DNA of 64,000 nt. Origin: Struthio camelus. Its lineage: Eukaryota > Chordata > Aves > Struthioniformes > Struthionidae. Each line of letters opens with the position of its first letter. Within the stretch, counting starts at the first letter, position 1. The stretch lies in contig NC_090953.1 in assembly GCF_040807025.1 (NCBI RefSeq), positions 69,501 through 133,500 of the forward strand, read 5' to 3'. Positions 26,807 to 38,950 of this stretch are shown here, in pieces. The position numbers and the translations under genes are program-made. The notes beneath the pieces were generated by a model, which was not told the DNA's origin, ran no database searches, and saw only the letters and a list, made by a program, of their open reading frames with translations.

Positions 26807-29800
26807 GTGCCTAAGGGGTCCGGAGGGCCAAAACAGTGCTGTGGTCTCCGCAGGGGCTCTGAGCTGGATAGAGCAGTGCTAAGAGCTGTGGGGGGCACCT
26901 ACACAGCTCTGGGGCACAGGGAAACCTGCCAGAGTAGTCCCGAGGGCAGCAGAGGGGGCCCTCAAGGCGTGTGCCTAGCTAAAAGACCACTCTGGGGAAG
27001 GAGGAGGAGCTCAGGAGGGGATCTGGGCCACCTAGACAGTGCCTAAGGGATCTGGGGGGCCAAAAAACAGCTCTGGGGCACAACGAGTACTGCAATTGTA
27101 GTTCAGAAGTCACGAGAGGGCTTCTAAGGGCTCTGCATGGCCACAAAGAGACTCTGGGGAAGGAGGAGGAGCTCAGGAGGGGGTCTGGGCCACCTAGACC
27201 GTTCCTGAGGGCTCAGCACGAGCAAGAGCCAGCTCTGGCTAGCAAGGAAGAGCCAGAGAGTGCTGCGGAGTACTCTAGAGCAGTGCGAAGGGGCCTAGGG
27301 AGCCAAGATCCAGCTCTGGGCACAGGGAAACCTGCCAGAGTAGTCCCGAGGGCACCAGAGGGGGCCCTTAAGGGTTTACATGGCCCAAAACCCCACTCTA
27401 GGGAAGGGGGAGGAGCTGAGGAAGGGGTCTGGGCCACCTAGACAGTGCCTAAGGGGTCTGGAGAGCCAAAAGACAGCTCTGGGGCACCCCAAAGGTCTCC
27501 CCAGGGGCTCTGAGGTGGAGAGAGCAGTGCTAAGAGCTGTGGGGGGGCCGAAGACAGCTCTGGGGCACAGGGAAACCTGCCAGAGTAGTCCCGAGGGCAC
27601 CAGAGGGGGCCCTTAAGGGTTTACATGACCCAAAACCCCACTCTAGGGAAGGAGGAGGAGCTGAGGAAGGGGTCTGGGCCACCTAGACAGTGCCTAAGGG
27701 GTCTGGAGAGCCAAAAGACAGCTCTGGGGTACCCCAAAGGTCTCCCCAGGGGCTCTGAGGTGGAGAGAGCAGTGCTAAGAGCTGTGGGGGGGCCGAAGAC
27801 AGCTCTGGGGCACAGGGAAACCTGCCAGAGTAGTCCCGAGGACACCAGAGGGGACCCTCAAGGCGTGTGCCAGGACAAAAGGAGACTGGGGGAAAAGGAA
27901 GACCTCTGGAGGGGGTCTGGGCCACCTAGACCTTTCCTGAGGGCTCGGCACGAGCAAGGGACAGCTCTGGGCAGCAAGGAAGAGCCAAAGAGTGGTGCGG
28001 AGCCCTCTAGAGCAGTGCGAAGGGGCCTAGGGAGCCAAGATCCAGCTCTGGGGCACAGAGACACCTGCCACAGTAGTGCCGAGGGCCCCAGAGGGGGCCC
28101 TCAAGGCGTGTGCCTAGCCAAAAGACAACTCTGGGGAAGGAGGAGGAGCTGAGGACGGCGTCTGGGCCACCTAGACAGTGCCTAAGGGGTCCGGAGGGCC
28201 AAAACAGTGCTGTGGTCTCCGCAGGGGCTCTGAGCTGGATAGAGCAGTGCTAAGAGCTGTGGGGGGCACCTACACAGCTCTGGGGCACAGGGAAACCTGC
28301 CAGAGTAGTCCCGAGGGCACCAGAGGGGGCCCTCAAGGGTTTACATGACCCAAAACCCCACTCTAGGGAAGGAGGAGGAGCTGAGGAGGGGGTCTGGGCC
28401 ACCTAGACCGTTCCTGAGGGCTCAGCACGAGCAAGGGACATCTCTGGCTAGCAAGGAAGAGCCAAAGAGTGCTGCGGAGTGCTCTAGAGAGTTGTGAAGG
28501 GGCCTAGGGAGCCAAGATCCAGCTCTGGGCACAGGGACACCTGCCAGAGTAGTGCCGAGGGCCCCAGAGGGGGCCCTCAAGGCGTGTGCCTAGCCAAAAG
28601 ACAACTCTGGGGAAGGAGGAGGAGCTGAGGAGGGGTCTGGGCCACCTAGACAGTGCCTAAGGGGTCCGGAGAGCCAAAAGACAGCTCTGGGGCATGCCAA
28701 AGGTCTCCGCAGGGGCTCTGAGGTGGAGAGAGCAGTGCTAAGAGCTATGGGGGGCCCCAACACAGCTCTGGGGCACCCCAAAGGTCTGCCCAGGGGCTCT
28801 GAGGTGGATAGAGCAGTGCTAAGAGCTGTGGGGGCCCCGAAGACAGCTCTGGGGCACAGGGAAACCTGCCAAAGTAGTCCCGAGGGCAGCAGAGGGGGCC
28901 CTCAAGGCGTGTGCCTAGCTAAAAGACCACTCTGGGGAAGGAGGAGGAGCTCAGGAGGGGATCTGGGCCACCTAGACAGTGCCTAAGGGATCTGGGGGGC
29001 CAAAAAACAGCTCTGGGGCACAACGAGTACTGCAATTGTAGTTCAGAAGTCACGAGAGGGCTTCTAAGGGCTCTGCATGGCCACAAAGAGACTCTGGGGA
29101 AGGAGGAGGAGCTCAGGAGGGGGTCTGGGCCACCTAGACCGTTCCTGAGGGCTCAGCACGAGCAAGAGCCAGCTCTGGCTAGCAAGGAAGAGCCACAGAG
29201 TGGTGTGGAGTACTCTAGAGCAGTGCGAAGGGGCCTAGGGAGCCAAGATCCAGCTCTGGGGCACAGGGAAACCTGCCAGAGTAGTCCCGAGGGCACCAGA
29301 GGGGGCCCTCAAGGGTTTACATGGCCCAAAACCCCATTCTGGGGAAAGGAGGAGGAGCTGAGGAGGGGTCTGGGCCACCTAGACAGTGCCTAAGGGGTCC
29401 GGAGAGCCAAAAGACAGCTCTGGGGCACGCCAAAGGTCTCCGCAGGGGCTCTGAGATGGATAGAACACTGCTAAGAGCTGTGGGGGGGCCGAAGACAGCT
29501 CTGGGGCACAGGGAAACCTGCCAGAGTAGTCCCGAGGACACCAGAGGGGGCCCTCAAGGCGTGTGCCTAGCCAAAAGGCAACTCTGGGGGAGAAGGAAGA
29601 CCTCTGGAGGGGGTCTGGGCCACCTAGACCTTGCCTGAGGGCTCAGCACGAGCAAGGGACAGCTCTGGCTAGCAAGGAAGAGCCAGAGAGTGGTGCGGAG
29701 CGCTCTAGAGCGGTGCAAAGGGGCCTAGGGAGCCAAGATCCAGCTCTGGGGCACAGGGAAACCTGCCAGAGTAGTGCCGAGGGCACCAGAGGGGGCCCTC

Positions 29801-32800
29801 AAGGCGTGTGCCTAGCCAAAAGGCAACTCTGGGGAAGGAGGAGGAGCTGAGGAAGGGGTCTGGGCCACCTAGACCGTTCCTGAGGACTCAGCACGAGCAA
29901 GAGACAGCTCTGGCTAGCAAGGAAGAGCCAAAGAGTGCTGCGGAGTGCTCTAGAGAGTTGTGAAGGGGCCTAGGGAGCCAAGATCCAGCTCTGGGGCACA
30001 GGGACACCTGCCAGAGTAGTGCCGAGGGCCCCAGAGGGGGCCCTCAAGGCGTGTGCCTAGCAAAAAGGCAACTCTGGGGAAGGAGGAGGAGCTGAGGAGG
30101 GGTCTAGGCCACCTAGACAGTGCCTAAGGGGTCCAGAGAGCCAAAAGACAGCTCTGGGGCACGCCAAAGGTCTCCCCAGGGGCTCTGAGGTGGAGAGAGC
30201 AGTGCTAAGAGCTATGGGGGGCCCCAACACAGCTCTGGGGCACCCCAAAGGTCTGCCCAGGGGCTCTGAGGTGGATAGAGCAGTGCTAAGAGCTGTGGGG
30301 GGCCCGAAGACAGCTCTGGGGCACAGGGAAACCTGCCAAAGTAGTCCCGAGGGCAGCAGAGGGGGCCCTCAAGGCGTGTGCCTAGCTAAAAGACCACTCT
30401 GGGGAAGGAGGAGGAGCTGAGGAGGGGATCTGGGCCACCTAGACAGTGCCTAAGGGATCTGGGGGGCCAAAAGACAGCTCTGGGGCACCCCAAAGGTCTC
30501 CCCAGGGGCTCTGAGGTGGAGAGAGCAGTGCTAAGAGCTGTGGGGGGGCCGAAGACAGCTCTGGGGCACAGGGAAACCTGCCAGAGTAGTCCCGAGGGCA
30601 CCAGAGGGGACCCTCAAGGCGTGTGCCAGGCCAAAAGGAGACTCTGGGGGAAAAGGAAGACCTCTGGAGGGGGTCTGGGCCACCTAGACCTTTCCTGAGG
30701 GCTCGGCACGAGCAAGGGACAGCTCTGGGCAGCAAGGAAGAGCCAAAGAGTGGTGCGGAGCCCTCTAGAGCAGTGTGAAGGGGCCTAGGGAGCCAAGATC
30801 CAGCTCTGGGGCACAGGGACACCTGCCACAGTAGTGCCGAGGGCCCCAGAGGGGGCCCTCAAGGCGTGTGCCTAGCCAAAAGACAACTCTGGGGAAGGAG
30901 GAGGAGCTCAGGAGGGGGTCTGGGCCACCTAGACAGTGCCTAAGGGGTCCGGAGGGCCAAAACAGTGCTGTGGTCTCCGCAGGGGCTCTGAGCTGGATAG
31001 AGCAGTGCTAAGAGCTGTGGGGGGCACCTACACAGCTCTGGGGCACAGGGAAACCTGCCAGAGTAGTCCCGAGGGCACCAGAGGGGGCCCTCAAGGGTTT
31101 ACATGACCCAAAACCCCACTCTAGGGAAGGAGGAGGAGCTGAGGAGGGGGTCTGGGCCACCTAGACCGTTCCTGAGGGGTCCGGAGGGCCAAAAGAGTGC
31201 TGTGGGGCACCCCAAAAGTCTGCCCAGGGGCTCTGAGGTGGAGACAGCAGTGCTAAGAGCTGTGGGGGGGCCGAAGACAACTCTGGGGCACAGGGAAACC
31301 TGCCAGAGTAGTCCCAAGGGCACCAGAGGGGGCCCTCAAGGCGTGTGCCTAGCCAAAAGACCACTCTGGGGAAGGAGGAGGAGCTGAGGAGGGGCTCTGG
31401 GCCACCTAGGCAGTGCCTAAGGGGTCTGGAGGGCAAAAAGACAGCTCTGGGGCACGCCAAAGGTCTCCGCAGGGGCTCTGAGGTGGAGAGAGCAGTGCTA
31501 AGAGCTCTGTGGGCCCCGAAGACAGCTCTGGGGCAGAGGGAAACCTGCCAGAGTAGTCCCGAGGGCACCAGAGGGGGCCCTCAAGGGTTTACATGACCCA
31601 AAACCGCACTCTAGGGAAGGAGGAGGAGCTGAGGAGGGGCTCTGGGCCACCTAGACAGTGCCTAAGGGGTCCGGAGAGCCAAAAGACAGCTCTGGGGCAC
31701 CCCAAAGGTCTCCGCAGGGGCTCTGAGGTGGAGAGAGCAGTGCTAAGAGCTGTGGGGGGGCCGAAGACAGCTCTGGGGCACAGGGAAACCTGCCAAAGTA
31801 GTCCCGAGGGCACCAGAGGGGGCCCTCAAGGCGTGTGCCTAGCTAAAAGACCACTCTGGGGAAGGAGGAGGAGCTCAGGAGGGGATCAGGGCCACCTAGA
31901 CAGTGCCTAAGGGATCTGGGGGGCCAAAAAACAGCTCTGGAGCACAACGAGTACTGCAATTGTAGTTCAGAAGTCACGAGAGGGCTTCTAAGGGCTCTGC
32001 ATGGCCACAAAGAGACTCTGGGGAAGGAGGAGGAGCTCAGGAGGGGGTCTGGGCCACCTAGACCTTTCCTGAGGGCTCAGCACGAGCAAGAGCCAGCTCT
32101 GGCTAGCAAGGAGGAGCCAAAGAGTGGTGCGGAGTGCTCTAGAGAGTTGCGAAGGGGCCTAGGGAGCCAAGATCCAGCTCTGGGGCACAGGGAAACCTGC
32201 CAGAGTAGTGCTGAGGGCCCCAGAGGGGGCCCTTAAGGGTTTACATGGCCCAAAACCCCACTCTAGGGAAGGGGGAGGAGCTGAGGAAGGGGTCTGGGCC
32301 ACCTAGACAGTGCCTAAGGGGTCTGGAGGGCCAGAAGACACCTCTGGGGCACGCCAAAGGTCTCCGCAGGGGCTCTGAGGTGGAGAGAGCAGTGCTAAGA
32401 GCTCTGCGGGGCCTGAAGACAGCTCTGGGGCAGAGGGAAACCTGCCAGAGTAGTCCCAAGGGCACCAGAGGGGGCCCTCAAGGGTTTACATGGCCCAAAA
32501 CCCCATTCTGGGGAAGGGGGAGGAGCTGAGGAGGGGTCTGGGCCACCTAGACAGTGCCTAAGGGGTCTGGGGGGCCAAAAGACTGCTCTGGGGCACCCCA
32601 AAGGTCTCCGCAGGGGCTCTGAGGTGGAGAGAGCAGTGCTAAGAGCTGTGGGGGGGCCGAAGACAGCTCTGGGGCACAGGGAAACCTGCCAGAGTAGTCC
32701 CGAGGGCACCAGAGGGGACCCTCAAGGCGTGTGCCAGGACAAAAGGAGACTCTGGGGGAAAAGGAAGACCTCTGGAGGAGGTCTGGGCCACCTAGACCTT

Positions 32801-33043
32801 TCCTGAGGGCTCGGCACGAGCAAGGGACATCTCTGGGCAGCAAGGAAGAGCCAAAGAGTGGTGCGGAGCCCTCTAGAGCAGTGCGAAGGGGCCTAGGGAG
32901 CCAAGATCCAGCTCTGGGGCACAGGGACACCTGCCACAGTAGTGCCGAGGGCACCAGAGGGGGCCCTCAAGGCGTGTGCCTAGCCAAAAGACAACTCTGG
33001 GGAAGGAGGAGGAGCTGAGGACGGCGTCTGGGCCACCTAGACA
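26807..33043 (+). repeat. Higher-order repeat B, 6,237-bp form
   Basis: Follows the 4,129-bp form to about 30,936, then carries about 2,108 bp of other monomers before the next start at 33,044 (4,129 + 2,108 = 6,237). The extra block includes monomers not seen upstream (about 31,100-32,500) and ends with a stretch also found near 20,318. Confidence 0.82.
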
Positions 33044-36000
33044 GTGCCTAAGGGGTCCGGAGGGCCAAAACAGTGCTGTGGTCTCCGCAGGGGCTCTGAG
33101 CTGGATAGAGCAGTGCTAAGAGCTGTGGGGGGCACCTACACAGCTCTGGGGCACAGGGAAACCTGCCAGAGTAGTCCCGAGGGCAGCAGAGGGGGCCCTC
33201 AAGGCGTGTGCCTAGCTAAAAGACCACTCTGGGGAAGGAGGAGGAGCTCAGGAGGGGATCTGGGCCACCTAGACAGTGCCTAAGGGATCTGGGGGGCCAA
33301 AAAACAGCTCTGGGGCACAACGAGTACTGCAATTGTAGTTCAGAAGTCACGAGAGGGCTTCTAAGGGCTCTGCATGGCCACAAAGAGACTCTGGGGAAGG
33401 AGGAGGAGCTCAGGAGGGGGTCTGGGCCACCTAGACCGTTCCTGAGGGCTCAGCACGAGCAAGAGCCAGCTCTGGCTAGCAAGGAAGAGCCAGAGAGTGC
33501 TGCGGAGTACTCTAGAGCAGTGCGAAGGGGCCTAGGGAGCCAAGATCCAGCTCTGGGCACAGGGAAACCTGCCAGAGTAGTCCCGAGGGCACCAGAGGGG
33601 GCCCTTAAGGGTTTACATGGCCCAAAACCCCACTCTAGGGAAGGGGGAGGAGCTGAGGAAGGGGTCTGGGCCACCTAGACAGTGCCTAAGGGGTCTGGAG
33701 AGCCAAAAGACAGCTCTGGGGCACCCCAAAGGTCTCCCCAGGGGCTCTGAGGTGGAGAGAGCAGTGCTAAGAGCTGTGGGGGGGCCGAAGACAGCTCTGG
33801 GGCACAGGGAAACCTGCCAGAGTAGTCCCGAGGGCACCAGAGGGGGCCCTTAAGGGTTTACATGACCCAAAACCCCACTCTAGGGAAGGAGGAGGAGCTG
33901 AGGAAGGGGTCTGGGCCACCTAGACAGTGCCTAAGGGGTCTGGAGAGCCAAAAGACAGCTCTGGGGTACCCCAAAGGTCTCCCCAGGGGCTCTGAGGTGG
34001 AGAGAGCAGTGCTAAGAGCTGTGGGGGGGCCGAAGACAGCTCTGGGGCACAGGGAAACCTGCCAGAGTAGTCCCGAGGACACCAGAGGGGACCCTCAAGG
34101 CGTGTGCCAGGACAAAAGGAGACTGGGGGAAAAGGAAGACCTCTGGAGGGGGTCTGGGCCACCTAGACCTTTCCTGAGGGCTCGGCACGAGCAAGGGACA
34201 GCTCTGGGCAGCAAGGAAGAGCCAAAGAGTGGTGCGGAGCCCTCTAGAGCAGTGCGAAGGGGCCTAGGGAGCCAAGATCCAGCTCTGGGGCACAGAGACA
34301 CCTGCCACAGTAGTGCCGAGGGCCCCAGAGGGGGCCCTCAAGGCGTGTGCCTAGCCAAAAGACAACTCTGGGGAAGGAGGAGGAGCTGAGGACGGCGTCT
34401 GGGCCACCTAGACAGTGCCTAAGGGGTCCGGAGGGCCAAAACAGTGCTGTGGTCTCCGCAGGGGCTCTGAGCTGGATAGAGCAGTGCTAAGAGCTGTGGG
34501 GGGCACCTACACAGCTCTGGGGCACAGGGAAACCTGCCAGAGTAGTCCCGAGGGCACCAGAGGGGGCCCTCAAGGGTTTACATGACCCAAAACCCCACTC
34601 TAGGGAAGGAGGAGGAGCTGAGGAGGGGGTCTGGGCCACCTAGACCGTTCCTGAGGACTCAGCACGAGCAAGGGACATCTCTGGCTAGCAAGGAAGAGCC
34701 AAAGAGTGCTGCGGAGTGCTCTAGAGAGTTGTGAAGGGGCCTAGGGAGCCAAGATCCAGCTCTGGGCACAGGGACACCTGCCAGAGTAGTGCCGAGGGCC
34801 CCAGAGGGGGCCCTCAAGGCGTGTGCCTAGCCAAAAGACAACTCTGGGGAAGGAGGAGGAGCTGAGGAGGGGTCTGGGCCACCTAGACAGTGCCTAAGGG
34901 GTCCGGAGAGCCAAAAGACAGCTCTGGGGCATGCCAAAGGTCTCCGCAGGGGCTCTGAGGTGGAGAGAGCAGTGCTAAGAGCTATGGGGGGCCCCAACAC
35001 AGCTCTGGGGCACCCCAAAGGTCTGCCCAGGGGCTCTGAGGTGGATAGAGCAGTGCTAAGAGCTGTGGGGGCCCCGAAGACAGCTCTGGGGCACAGGGAA
35101 ACCTGCCAAAGTAGTCCCGAGGGCAGCAGAGGGGGCCCTCAAGGCGTGTGCCTAGCTAAAAGACCACTCTGGGGAAGGAGGAGGAGCTCAGGAGGGGATC
35201 TGGGCCACCTAGACAGTGCCTAAGGGATCTGGGGGGCCAAAAAACAGCTCTGGGGCACAACGAGTACTGCAATTGTAGTTCAGAAGTCACGAGAGGGCTT
35301 CTAAGGGCTCTGCATGGCCACAAAGAGACTCTGGGGAAGGAGGAGGAGCTCAGGAGGGGGTCTGGGCCACCTAGACCGTTCCTGAGGGCTCAGCACGAGC
35401 AAGAGCCAGCTCTGGCTAGCAAGGAAGAGCCACAGAGTGGTGTGGAGTACTCTAGAGCAGTGCGAAGGGGCCTAGGGAGCCAAGATCCAGCTCTGGGGCA
35501 CAGGGAAACCTGCCAGAGTAGTCCCGAGGGCACCAGAGGGGGCCCTCAAGGGTTTACATGGCCCAAAACCCCATTCTGGGGAAAGGAGGAGGAGCTGAGG
35601 AGGGGTCTGGGCCACCTAGACAGTGCCTAAGGGGTCCGGAGAGCCAAAAGACAGCTCTGGGGCACGCCAAAGGTCTCCGCAGGGGCTCTGAGATGGATAG
35701 AACACTGCTAAGAGCTGTGGGGGGGCCGAAGACAGCTCTGGGGCACAGGGAAACCTGCCAGAGTAGTCCCGAGGACACCAGAGGGGGCCCTCAAGGCGTG
35801 TGCCTAGCCAAAAGGCAACTCTGGGGGAGAAGGAAGACCTCTGGAGGGGGTCTGGGCCACCTAGACCTTGCCTGAGGGCTCAGCACGAGCAAGGGACAGC
35901 TCTGGCTAGCAAGGAAGAGCCAGAGAGTGGTGCGGAGCGCTCTAGAGCGGTGCAAAGGGGCCTAGGGAGCCAAGATCCAGCTCTGGGGCACAGGGAAACC

Positions 36001-38950
36001 TGCCAGAGTAGTGCCGAGGGCACCAGAGGGGGCCCTCAAGGCGTGTGCCTAGCCAAAAGGCAACTCTGGGGAAGGAGGAGGAGCTGAGGAAGGGGTCTGG
36101 GCCACCTAGACCGTTCCTGAGGACTCAGCACGAGCAAGAGACAGCTCTGGCTAGCAAGGAAGAGCCAAAGAGTGCTGCGGAGTGCTCTAGAGAGTTGTGA
36201 AGGGGCCTAGGGAGCCAAGATCCAGCTCTGGGGCACAGGGACACCTGCCAGAGTAGTGCCGAGGGCCCCAGAGGGGGCCCTCAAGGCGTGTGCCTAGCAA
36301 AAAGGCAACTCTGGGGAAGGAGGAGGAGCTGAGGAGGGGTCTAGGCCACCTAGACAGTGCCTAAGGGGTCCAGAGAGCCAAAAGACAGCTCTGGGGCACG
36401 CCAAAGGTCTCCCCAGGGGCTCTGAGGTGGAGAGAGCAGTGCTAAGAGCTATGGGGGGCCCCAACACAGCTCTGGGGCACCCCAAAGGTCTGCCCAGGGG
36501 CTCTGAGGTGGATAGAGCAGTGCTAAGAGCTGTGGGGGGCCCGAAGACAGCTCTGGGGCACAGGGAAACCTGCCAAAGTAGTCCCGAGGGCAGCAGAGGG
36601 GGCCCTCAAGGCGTGTGCCTAGCTAAAAGACCACTCTGGGGAAGGAGGAGGAGCTGAGGAGGGGATCTGGGCCACCTAGACAGTGCCTAAGGGATCTGGG
36701 GGGCCAAAAGACAGCTCTGGGGCACCCCAAAGGTCTCCCCAGGGGCTCTGAGGTGGAGAGAGCAGTGCTAAGAGCTGTGGGGGGGCCGAAGACAGCTCTG
36801 GGGCACAGGGAAACCTGCCAGAGTAGTCCCGAGGGCACCAGAGGGGACCCTCAAGGCGTGTGCCAGGACAAAAGGAGACTCTGGGGGAAAAGGAAGACCT
36901 CTGGAGGGGGTCTGGGCCACCTAGACCTTTCCTGAGGGCTCGGCACGAGCAAGGGACAGCTCTGGGCAGCAAGGAAGAGCCAAAGAGTGGTGCGGAGCCC
37001 TCTAGAGCAGTGCGAAGGGGCCTAGGGAGCCAAGATCCAGCTCTGGGGCACAGGGACACCTGCCACAGTAGTGCCGAGGGCCCCAGAGGGGGCCCTCAAG
37101 GCGTGTGCCTAGCCAAAAGACAACTCTGGGGAAGGAGGAGGAGCTCAGGAGGGGGTCTGGGCCACCTAGACAGTGCCTAAGGGGTCCGGAGGGCCAAAAC
37201 AGTGCTGTGGTCTCCGCAGGGGCTCTGAGCTGGATAGAGCAGTGCTAAGAGCTGTGGGGGGCACCTACACAGCTCTGGGGCACAGGGAAACCTGCCAGAG
37301 TAGTCCCGAGGGCACCAGAGGGGGCCCTCAAGGGTTTACATGACCCAAAACCCCACTCTAGGGAAGGAGGAGGAGCTGAGGAGGGGGTCTGGGCCACCTA
37401 GACCGTTCCTGAGGGGTCCGGAGGGCCAAAAGAGTGCTGTGGGGCACCCCAAAAGTCTGCCCAGGGGCTCTGAGGTGGAGACAGCAGTGCTAAGAGCTGT
37501 GGGGGGGCCGAAGACAACTCTGGGGCACAGGGAAACCTGCCAGAGTAGTCCCAAGGGCACCAGAGGGGGCCCTCAAGGCGTGTGCCTAGCCAAAAGACCA
37601 CTCTGGGGAAGGAGGAGGAGCTGAGGAGGGGCTCTGGGCCACCTAGGCAGTGCCTAAGGGGTCTGGAGGGCAAAAAGACAGCTCTGGGGCACGCCAAAGG
37701 TCTCCGCAGGGGCTCTGAGGTGGAGAGAGCAGTGCTAAGAGCTCTGTGGGCCCCGAAGACAGCTCTGGGGCAGAGGGAAACCTGCCAGAGTAGTCCCGAG
37801 GGCACCAGAGGGGGCCCTCAAGGGTTTACATGACCCAAAACCGCACTCTAGGGAAGGAGGAGGAGCTGAGGAGGGGCTCTGGGCCACCTAGACAGTGCCT
37901 AAGGGGTCCGGAGAGCCAAAAGACAGCTCTGGGGCACCCCAAAGGTCTCCGCAGGGGCTCTGAGGTGGAGAGAGCAGTGCTAAGAGCTGTGGGGGGGCCG
38001 AAGACAGCTCTGGGGCACAGGGAAACCTGCCAAAGTAGTCCCGAGGGCACCAGAGGGGGCCCTCAAGGCGTGTGCCTAGCTAAAAGACCACTCTGGGGAA
38101 GGAGGAGGAGCTCAGGAGGGGATCAGGGCCACCTAGACAGTGCCTAAGGGATCTGGGGGGCCAAAAAACAGCTCTGGAGCACAACGAGTACTGCAATTGT
38201 AGTTCAGAAGTCACGAGAGGGCTTCTAAGGGCTCTGCATGGCCACAAAGAGACTCTGGGGAAGGAGGAGGAGCTCAGGAGGGGGTCTGGGCCACCTAGAC
38301 CTTTCCTGAGGGCTCAGCACGAGCAAGAGACAGCTCTGGCTAGCAAGGAGGAGCCAAAGAGTGGTGCGGAGTGCTCTAGAGAGTTGCGAAGGGGCCTAGG
38401 GAGCCAAGATCCAGCTCTGGGGCACAGGGAAACCTGCCAGAGTAGTGCTGAGGGCCCCAGAGGGGGCCCTTAAGGGTTTACATGGCCCAAAACCCCACTC
38501 TAGGGAAGGGGGAGGAGCTGAGGAAGGGGTCTGGGCCACCTAGACAGTGCCTAAGGGGTCTGGAGGGCCAGAAGACACCTCTGGGGCACGCCAAAGGTCT
38601 CCGCAGGGGCTCTGAGGTGGAGAGAGCAGTGCTAAGAGCTCTGCGGGGCCTGAAGACAGCTCTGGGGCAGAGGGAAACCTGCCAGAGTAGTCCCAAGGGC
38701 ACCAGAGGGGGCCCTCAAGGGTTTACATGGCCCAAAACCCCATTCTGGGGAAGGGGGAGGAGCTGAGGAGGGGTCTGGGCCACCTAGACAGTGCCTAAGG
38801 GGTCTGGGGGGCCAAAAGACTGCTCTGGGGCACCCCAAAGGTCTCCGCAGGGGCTCTGAGGTGGAGACAGCAGTGCTAAGAGCTGTGGGGGGGCCGAAGA
38901 CAGCTCTGGGGCACAGGGAAACCTGCCAGAGTAGTCCCGAGGACACCAGA
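33044..38950 (+). repeat. Higher-order repeat B, second 6,237-bp copy (truncated)
   Basis: Matches 26,807-33,043 at a constant 6,237-bp offset as far as I compared. Around 38,870 a GTGGAGACAG variant replaces GTGGAGAGAG, and after about 38,950 the order differs. From there to 40,140 are single monomers resembling repeat A. Confidence 0.82.
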
